The notes under the pieces were generated by a model. That model made no database searches, was not told where the DNA came from, and was given only the letters and a program-made list of their open reading frames with translations. A stretch of 64,000 nt of DNA from NCBI GenBank assembly GCA_027186245.1, contig CP114496.1, positions 3,479,501 to 3,543,500 on the forward strand, read 5' to 3'. This DNA comes from Coriaria nepalensis (taxonomy: Eukaryota; Streptophyta; Magnoliopsida; Cucurbitales; Coriariaceae). Shown here one piece after another: positions 56,401-64,000 of this stretch (position 1 is the first letter of the stretch; the number at the start of each line of letters is the position of its first letter). The position numbers were made by a program, and so were the translations under genes.

Positions 56401-56943
56401 GTTCTAATGTGTAAGAAAATATAGGATGATATTAGTATCTAATAATTGTATATAAATTTGATCATTTGAACGAAAAAAAAAAAAATATTTCAAAAAACAT
56501 TAAACTAATTTTAGCTATTTGAAAACCTAACGAAAATAACACTAAAGATAGTGGGATGAAAATATTAATTTATCCTATTAAATTTTAATACAAAAAAAGA
56601 AAAAAGAAAAAGGAACAAACCTGTTAAATTCACACATCAACCATTAATAGCATATGAGTGATTGAATGATTAATCACATAGTCTTGGTTTTCTTCTTATT
56701 CTTATTATGATTGGAGAACTTGGTGCAGGTTTCGTTACAAACGAGCCTTGCTGTGAAGTAGAGAGAGATGAATTGCAGTGTACTCCAAATGTGGAACCTT
56801 GCGCAAATAGGAGCAATTATGCATTCTGGGATGGAGTTCATCCAACTGCGACATCAAATCTGGCTGTTTCATCCAGAGCTTATCAAGCCCAGTTAGTTAC
56901 CGATGCTCGCCCTTGGGATATACGCCGACTCGTTAGTCTCTGA
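53431..56943 (+). CDS. GDSL esterase/lipase, secreted (5 exons)
   Basis: GDSL/SGNH hydrolases cleave ester bonds of lipids and wall- or cutin-related substrates; the substrate here cannot be told from sequence. Exons: 53431-53683, 53948-54072, 55077-55322, 55882-56140, 56729-56943. They join in phase to 365 codons plus stop, the usual size. A signal peptide (MGCKVKPTTLLVVCVFLLVS) points to secretion. Block I is FIFGDSLSDNGNN with nucleophile Ser41, block II NYASGAAG, block III IGNNDYLNNY (170-173) and block V WDGVHP with Asp329 and His332, so all catalytic residues are present. The start is the first ATG after the TATA box. A copy of the dispersed repeat sits in intron 3. A truncated duplicate lies about 8 kb downstream. 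Confidence 0.94.
55553..55765 (+). repeat. Dispersed repeat, copy 2, in GDSL intron 3
   Basis: Same family and orientation as 46025-46290 (AGAAATTTAGTCTTTCAATT, ATGTGTAGGGATTAGTTCAT). It lies between exons 3 and 4 of the GDSL gene. Confidence 0.65.
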
Positions 56944-57789
56944 TTGACATCAAATTAGAGATAATAAAATTGCGAGGTTGTCTTCTTCTCAAGTTGATCT
57001 TACCAGTAATAATAATCAAAATAATAATAATAAGGTAGTACTGTTTATAAGTGACCGTACGTCTTAAGCTAGTTTGATCTTTGTCATGTGACTCATGTAT
57101 CAATGTGACTTATTTGCAAGCCTGCAAAATATCATCAACCTTTTAATATTCAAGGTCCATTGGTAAAGGACCTTATAAGAGGATTATTATTATTATTATT
57201 ATTTTTTAAACCCACTTAAAAGTTTTCTTGTGAAAATAATCCCCTATTTTTGTTTCTCAAAAACTAATAAAATTACTGAAATTTCCAAACCAAAAAATAG
57301 TTTTCACATCTCTTTCAATGGTAACAAATCGAAAAAGCCTAAAAATTTGTATATGTTCTTTTGCTTGCAATCCATTTTTCTATCTTTCCTTACTTCTAAT
57401 TTGTTCTTCAATCTTTACTCACATATAATCCATTCCTTTGCAAGCTTCTTAATCGAAACTTGAGAGCTTGGAAAGTATGTTCAATCATTTCTCTTTCAAT
57501 GATTATTAGAAAATCATAATCGAAATGTAAACGTAAACTCGTCTCATTCGTTTTATATTTAGTGTATTGTACTTCTGTTTCGTTGTGCAACGCATAAAGA
57601 GAAATCTGAATTTTGTAAACTTGAGTCCTGTAAATCTGAGTTCACATTGCAGTGCCTCGATGGATCGAGTAGTCGAGCATTACTGATTCCCTTCGAACCA
57701 TCAAACATTAGTTTATAATTTCTTTCGTCAGTCTAATCAAGTTTACTGATTTTTTTTTCCTTCTATGGAAAGGAAAATTTTTTCCCGTA
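56944..57789. other. Intergenic DNA downstream of the GDSL gene
   Basis: AT-rich, with an ATT microsatellite near 57184-57204. No gene recognised. Confidence 0.5.
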
Positions 57790-57921
57790 ATGATAGACTA
57801 TGCTGGTGAATGGAAGGAGATTGTGAACCTAAATGAGAAAGATAATTTATGGTATTGGCATCCAAACTGTATGCCCCAAGAAATTTATGACTTCTCATTG
57901 GAAAAAGAAAATAAATTTTAA
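57790..57921 (+). pseudogene. Small MULE N-terminal (PB1-like) fragment
   Basis: A 43-codon frame starts MIDYAGEWKEIVNLNEKDNL and continues WYWHPNC. GEWK, then EKDNL, then a WH pair matches the N-terminal domain of the MULE remnant at 52278 (GEWKEKDNLFFWHAN). The rest of the transposase is missing. It could be a chance match, as only about 30 residues support it. Confidence 0.45.
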
Positions 57922-60900
57922 ATAAAATAATAATTGAATAAATGAAAATTTAATAAATACATAAATTATGGATTTAAAGAAAAATATAAATTTGTATATA
58001 TGTATATACATATAGGTATGCATGTGTATAAATTAATAAAGTGAATAAGTATGAGTATATGTATATATAGACATAATACTCAATGGAAAGATCATGCAGA
58101 TACGTGCAGCATGCATAGGTGACTGTGTAAAAAAAAAAAGAAAAAAAGAAAAAAAGAAAAGAGAAATCAAATCAAATAAAAAACAGTGACACACGTTGCA
58201 GATTGAGAAAAATATCAAGCTAGACTTTACTTGCATTTAAGAGCTACGGATGTTGGCAGAGTTATCTCAAGCTTGAGATAAGAATTCAGCCACTAGAGGT
58301 GTCACGTCCAGAAGCTAAGAATGGATTGAGATCAGAGTTGATAACAATTACAAAGCCAATTGCACACAAATCCTCACACAAACACTCTACAACTTTCAAA
58401 CAAAAAACACCCTCTCTTCCATTTTCAATCGCCTAGTAAAGAGAAACAACCACGAAGCTGAGCTTAATCCAGCATGACCAACAACAATAAACTAAGTAAG
58501 TACCTAATCTTCATTCTTTTCAACTTCTTAGCCTGAATCTATTCATCACACATGAACTCAACACAAACAAATTTTAAGAAGCTCAAAACTATAGAAATCA
58601 GTAGAAATCGAAACTTAAGGCTCAGAACATTTAGATTGAGTAAAACAAGTTAAGAACAATGGATTGATGTCACAATCTGAGTAGGAAAAAGAACAAAACC
58701 GAACCAAACTATAAATCATCACCAAACCATCTTGAAAAAATAAATAGACCTTAAGCTCGTAGGAAGATGAGTATGGTCTTAGAGGATCAATACCCAACCT
58801 TAGAACATTTTAAGAAGACCTTAGAGGTCGTGGCCTTCAATAAAAGTAAGATTAAAAGGCTTAAGATCATAGGAAGAAGGAATGAGAAAACCCAAAAGAA
58901 AATGCAAAAAACAGAGCAGACTTCATGTCTATGCAAGGAGGGTCGACGTACTCTACGGATCAGCCACATACCCATAGACCCATCTACCTTCAAAAAAAAT
59001 TCAAAGGAAGTACTCTATGGGTCGACGTACTTTACGGGTCAGTCATAAACCCATAGACCCATCGACCTTTAGAAAATTAAAAAAAAAAAAAAAAGAAGAA
59101 ATGGATCCTTTTAAAGGAAAAATATATAAATCTTAAGCTGAATTTTTTAGGGCACTTAAACAAGATATTTATGAAGAAGATACTCAAAATTCATAATGTT
59201 AAAAATGAGGAAAATGATACAAGTATGATTTAAAGAAATGATATAAACCTCACAAATGAGGCATGAAACAATGGGAATAAAGATTTCTCATTTAAACAAG
59301 TATCATAAGTGAAGAAATGGGATTAAATTCCTAAACCTAAAGGAAAAAAGGTGTTAACTAACTTAAATAGAAAATCTCATAGAAAGTTAAGCTTTTACTT
59401 AGCTAAGTTAAATTATGGATTTTACAGATGAACGACGAACTCAACATTCGTGAAGTAACTGTATTTAGAAAGGAAGCTTAGAATCCAAGCAAATACAATC
59501 TCACCTACAACATAAGTATTGTTTTTAAAACAAACTCGTTGTGAATTGATGATGGTATGGGTGATCTTGTATGAATTGACTGATAATCATGATATGATTG
59601 TTTATGATAAGTGCCATGATTTTTTATGGTTGTTGTTGTGAAAATTCTTGAATTACTAATGCACTCTTGTACATCATGTTAATTTACCTCATGTACATCA
59701 TGCTAAGTTACCTCCTGTATTCAATTAAGAGAATACGAGGTGCATGAAATAGAAAGCTATGAGATAAAGTAAGATGTGTCGTACCGACCCTCGAGAAAAT
59801 TTGGCATAGAGACTAACGACGAGGAGATTATGTTAATGCGTGCGTAGAGGCATGAAATGAAAGGACCTTGGTTAGCTCGGTAAGGTCACTCCCCTAACTC
59901 TCCATGAGTCAAGAGCTCAACTGGTACGTATATAGGGCGCAAATAAAATAAAATAGTAAGAAAATGTTAGAAAGCTTAAGAATAGAGTAGGCGATAGCCT
60001 CGATAAGAAATATAAGTCTAAAGTCATGACATGTCACATGTTCGTACCTTGCATGTAATCACAACTATTTTGTGCGATATAAATTGTGTTTGCTGAGTGA
60101 AATCTCATGACTTACGTTTATGTTATAGGCATAAATGATAAGCAAATGAGTGACTTATCCTAACAAGCTTACAGAGGGGTGCAGTGATGATAGAGGTGGT
60201 AGGAGTATCGGGACGTAGCAAGGGCTGTAGCTTTCGCATAAGATGTTGTAAAAAATAATAACTAAAAGTATTTGGCATTTTGCCAAGAATTGGCTAAGAC
60301 TTCGAAAATATATATATAGTATTAGTTTTTGTATACTATGAAAGGTTTCAAAAAAAAAAAAGGGAAAAGAAAAACCTTTTCAAATTCATTTCGGGAAAAA
60401 TAAAATGTATATAAAAAAAAAGTTCTATGTCGATTTAAATAAATAAGGCAAAAATATAGCAGTGTAAGGATCCGAACAGCATGAGTCACCACACAAACAA
60501 CATAGAAAGAGAGAGAATAAGTGTAGAAAATGTGGCGGGCTTGGGTATAACAATATAATATTACGAAAACCAATTCTAATACCACCCATAACCTCTCTTG
60601 AATCCAATATTAGTGATCCGATTTGATATAATTAACTTATATCATATGATTTTGATGTAGTAATTTTTCATATAATAAATCTTTATTCATTTTGGTATTG
60701 TTTACGGTATTCTTCCCTAAAAAAATGTAATGTTGTCTTCTTACTATTGAATTACTTATTAGAAAATATTTTTATAGTTCTCTTAATAGTGCTATTGTGC
60801 CCACAATTTATCCACAATTCATCACTCAATTTGATGACTCAATTGAGAACTATCTATTGTCTTATAGTTTGGAGTCTATCGTTTTTGACTTCCTATTAAA

Positions 60901-60926
60901 GTTTCATGGTTAATATTTTGAGGATG
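57922..60926. other. Intergenic DNA, possible decayed LTR-type sequence
   Basis: No gene frame is supported. The region 58900-60250 has the GC-mixed, stop-rich look of retroelement LTR sequence, and a TGGTATTAG-like word lies on the minus strand near 60573-60590. No second LTR or coding domain was found, so no element is called. Confidence 0.35.
58940..59069 (+). repeat. Duplicated 51-bp segment, 79-bp period
   Basis: GGGTCGACGTACTYTACGG...CCCATAGACCCATCKACCTT occurs at 58940-58990 and 59019-59069 with few differences. CTATGGGTC and GACCCATAG words make each copy partly self-complementary. Confidence 0.9.
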
Positions 60927-61590
60927 TAGGGTTTAAGGTTTCAAGTTTAGGGTCGAAGATTTATGGTTTCAGCTTTAAGGTATAGAACTTAGGATCTAGT
61001 GTTTAGAGTACAGAGTTTAGCATTTAAGGTTTATGATTTAGCGTTTAGGATCAAATGTTTCATTTAGTTAAGGGTTTAGGATTTAAGGTTTGGAGTATAA
61101 GGATTATGGTTTAGAGTATAAGGTTTAAGCTTTAAAGTATAAGATTTAGTATTTAGAGTCTAGGGTTTAAAGTTTACAATATAAGGTTTAGGTTTACAAT
61201 TTAAGGTTTAGGATTTATATTTTAAGATTTAGGATCAACGGTTTAAAGTGTAGAGTATAAGGTTTAAAGTTAAAGTTTTAGGATTTATGGTTTAAGTTGG
61301 TTTAGAGTATTAAGTTTAGGATCTAGGATTTAAGCGGTAGAGCATAAAATTTAGAGTTTAAGGTTTATGATTTAACATTTAAGGTATATAATATAAGGTT
61401 TGGTGTTTAAGGTTAGTATTTATAGTCTAAGGTTTAGGATCTTAAAGTCTAGATTTAGGATTTGGAATATAAGGTTTATGATTTAGAGTATAAAGTTTAG
61501 AATTTAAAGTCTATAGTTCCAAGTTTATAATTTAGAATATAAGATTTAAAATCTAAAGTTTAAAATGTATAGTATAAAATTTAAAATTAA
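60927..61590 (+). repeat. Interstitial telomere-like tract, degenerate (TTTAGGG)n
   Basis: About 660 bp of 6-9-bp words such as GTTTAGGATT, GGTTTAAGG and TTTAGAGTATAAGG, with a few exact TTTAGGG. The G-rich strand is the plus strand, opposite in orientation to the tract at 18860-19158. It ends about 100 bp before the duplicated GDSL block. Confidence 0.85.
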
Positions 61591-61689
61591 TATTTAACTG
61601 TTGATATATGTGTACTATCAATAATTCGGAACATTAAAATTTCCTACATATAAGACAAGGAAAGTTGGCTATTCTAGATATATATTATT

Positions 61690-62654
61690 CTAAACTTCCT
61701 AACCCTCTTTCGAAATTAGGTAATGCCAAAGTTCTAACCTCCCACTAGTTTAGATATTTCACCACTCTTTAGTGTAGGGATGGTTGCACTATACTAAGCT
61801 ACAACGGAATATGAATGTGTGTAGCATGCATATTTTAATTGTTCTTGACAATTACGTCAACTCTTTGTATACTTTGTTAATTAAGGGTCCATTATAATTA
61901 TTTGTATTTTTTCGTAAATTTTTTTCTCATCTCAAGTGAACACTTCATTTTCTATCGAAATTCTTTCTCACTGGGGTGTAAAGTTAAGCAAACAACATTG
62001 TGGGTTTGTGTTTTTCTATAGGTTTCATGCTTTAAACATGGAGTCAATGGAGAGCCGCAAGTACCTTGTTACTTCAATTTTGGAGACTCGTTTTCCAACA
62101 ATGGCAATAATAACAACCTCTAGACAAAATCCAAATGGAACTACAGACCATATGGCATCGACTTTCCCGACTGTACAACCGGAAGAGCTTCAAACGGTCG
62201 AAAATTCATTGATATCCTTAGTATGCATGCATGACCTTTTACTCTTCTTTTGATTTCATCTTCACCCATAACTCTTTATTTGTCTCTTTAGGTATATATA
62301 TATAAATATATATGTATGAAGATAATTGAAATAACTCACATGTTTCTATTTTACAAGTATGTGAGTATAAAGCAACTGAGTTTGCATTAGTTTATAATTT
62401 TATAAATGTATTCCAGAACCTGTTAAGAGATCATATAGGGTTTGTTAAGAAACCAAATTCCCATTGGAAGTACTCTCATGATCTTAGCTCTTATAATGGC
62501 AAGTTGATGAAATGTTTTCGTTTTGTATAGCCAAATTACTAGGTTTTAACACTTTGATTAAGCCCTTCAGCACTGCAAGAGGTCAAGATCAATTTAGAGG
62601 TGTGAATTAGGCATCTGGAGCAATAGGGATTAGTGATGAAACAGAAGGACCCAA
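61690..62654 (+). pseudogene. Truncated duplicate of the GDSL esterase/lipase (promoter, exons 1-2)
   Basis: It matches 53140-54072 through promoter, leader, exon 1, intron 1 and exon 2. The coding start has changed from ATG to CTG (61971). Exon 1 has a 3-bp deletion and two in-frame stops (TTG to TAG, CAG to TAG), and the GDSL block reads GDSF. Exon 2 has a further TAG. Homology stops after exon 2; exons 3-5 with the GNND and DxxH residues are absent. The splice donors and the exon 2 acceptor are still readable. This is a dead partial copy, not an alternative promoter. Confidence 0.9.
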
Positions 62655-62740
62655 GTAATAACCTCTTTAATAGCCACATGACATCTACATTATTATTCTA
62701 TCAATTTTTAATAGAATTAAAATTTCATTATAATTTAAAT

Positions 62741-63254
62741 TAGGGATGTGGATTTTTCCTGTTGGGATTGGGAATGGATGTTCCCAGTCCCGGTCCTGTG
62801 ATCTTAATATTGGTATTGGGGATAAAATCCTTATTTTCATTTTATTCCTGATATCTCAGGACGAGAATCGGGAACATCAATTTTTGATACGGAATCAAAT
62901 TTTCTAGTAATTTTTCAAGTAATTAATTAATTAATATAATAATAAAATTTGAGTTTATGATCCATATAATAATAATAATTTTAAAGTATCACTAACAAAA
63001 TAATAAATTAATAAAAAATATATATAAATTTCATTAATAAAATTAATTAAATACTTATAACTAACAAATAAATTTATTAATTTTTATTTTCAAACTTGTT
63101 CGGTATCGGGAACGGGATCAATTTTGGTCCCCTTCCCATTCCCGGTCCCAATACTAGGATTGGACCATTATTTTTCTTCCCGTTAGGTATTGAAAAGAGA
63201 GAAATGGGATGGAATCGGAATTCCCATCGAGATTTGGAAAAACCCCCACCCCAA
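62741..63254. mobile_element. Non-autonomous hAT-like element with perfect 8-bp target duplication
   Basis: The left end is TAGGGATGTGGATTTTTCC. The right end GGAAAAACCCCCACCCCAA reads back as a matching imperfect inverted repeat. ATTTAAAT flanks both sides (62733-62740, 63255-63262). The 514-bp interior has GC-rich subterminal words (CCCGGTCC, GGGAACGGG) around an AT-rich core and no transposase. It lies just downstream of the GDSL pseudogene. Confidence 0.75.
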
Positions 63255-63262
63255 ATTTAAAT

Positions 63263-64000
63263 TAGTACTTAAATTGGGTGTTCATAGTAATTTTTATATA
63301 TTTTTTATATTTATTATAATTTATAATAAATTTTTGGGATTTATCATAATTTTCCCAATTTATAATTATAAACTGAAAAATGACATATAAAATCTATAAT
63401 ATTAAAATTAAAATAAAACGCATATAATCAATAATGTTAATATCCTTAAAAACTAATAGTTTCTTTTAGTACCTAAATTCATATATTTTGATTAAGTTTT
63501 ATTTTTCTACATTTCTTTTTTTCATTTTTCACTGCCTCAAATCTCAATATAACTATTTCTACAATCATTATGAGGATATATATTAATGATATTTTTGATA
63601 TGTCATATGTTAAATCTAGTATTCATAAAACTTTAGAAGTCATTTTTATACTTAATATTTATAAATTTGATCCTACGGACCAAAATAAAATATTTTAAAA
63701 ACTTTGGGGACAAAAGTGAAGTATTTAAAGTTCAAATACAAAAATGAATAAACAAAACATAAAATTTCGGTGGTTTTTACATTTGCAACAACGTTTTTCA
63801 GTTTTATTCTGCATTACAGACTATAGCATTGTAGCACTTTCCACTTTTGTCTCTTTATCCTTCCATTTGACTCTTCCATCTTTGATCTTCTCTCAACGTC
63901 TTCCTTCTCTCTTCTCTCACTCCATTAACTCCATCCTCTCTCTTCTCTCCATTAGAACTCTCCATCTTCTCCCTTATCTCTCTCTATTAACGACTTAACC
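63263..64000. other. Right-end sequence, possible leader of a gene beyond the window
   Basis: AT-rich until about 63820, then strongly pyrimidine-rich (CTTCTCTC-type words, 63835-63990), which resembles a plant 5' leader on the plus strand. No coding start can be assigned within the window. Confidence 0.35.

Noticed and set aside
60322..60607. Minus-strand 60-87-codon frames
   Set aside because: Low-complexity Phe/Leu/Cys-rich translation of AT-rich DNA with no family match.

Overview
This is nuclear DNA of a dicot-type flowering plant. The evidence is interrupted genes with GT-AG and a few GC-AG introns, very AT-rich intergenic DNA, degenerate TTTAGGG-type repeats, Ty1/copia, CACTA, MULE and hAT-like transposon remains, and plant-specific gene families (plant villin, GDSL esterase/lipase). 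I cannot name the species. No bacterial-type system, CRISPR array, rRNA or convincing tRNA gene is present.

Layout. 1-3774 holds a decayed small copia element cut by the left edge, followed by an aspartic-protease pseudogene fragment (minus) and a 346-bp hAT-like element with a perfect 8-bp target duplication (5180-5525). 6060-15290 is a complete villin gene on the minus strand, VLN4-like: 22 coding exons that join in phase to 961 codons, with a non-coding first exon. 15442-20345 is repeat-rich: a 1.15-kb hAT-like element, AT-rich DNA, a telomere-like tract and an adjoining ~180-bp tandem array. 22773-25709 is cyclin H on the plus strand (13 exons, 329 aa). 27195-34217 is cytosolic lysyl-tRNA synthetase on the minus strand (about 17 exons, about 608 aa), convergent with cyclin H. 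36392-45773 is a decayed copia element with ~2-kb LTRs. 46578-52600 is a nest of CACTA and MULE remains on the minus strand with hairpin-forming repeat arrays. 53431-56943 is an intact GDSL esterase/lipase on the plus strand (5 exons, 365 aa). About 8 kb downstream its promoter and first two exons reappear as a pseudogene (61690-62654), next to a second telomere-like tract (60927-61590) and a third hAT-like element (62741-63254).

The four intact genes are unrelated in function: actin bundling, the CDK-activating kinase/TFIIH cyclin, tRNA charging and a secreted lipid/ester hydrolase. Nothing suggests a gene cluster. All exon joins were checked by hand for reading-frame phase and against my knowledge of the protein families; no alignment or transcript data were available.

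I see no convincing new biological system. The most interesting points are three GC-AG introns (two consecutive ones in cyclin H), an 11-nt micro-exon in villin, hairpin-repeat arrays on both sides of the MULE transposase remnant, a truncated GDSL duplication starting beside a telomere-like tract, and three hAT-like elements with readable target duplications.
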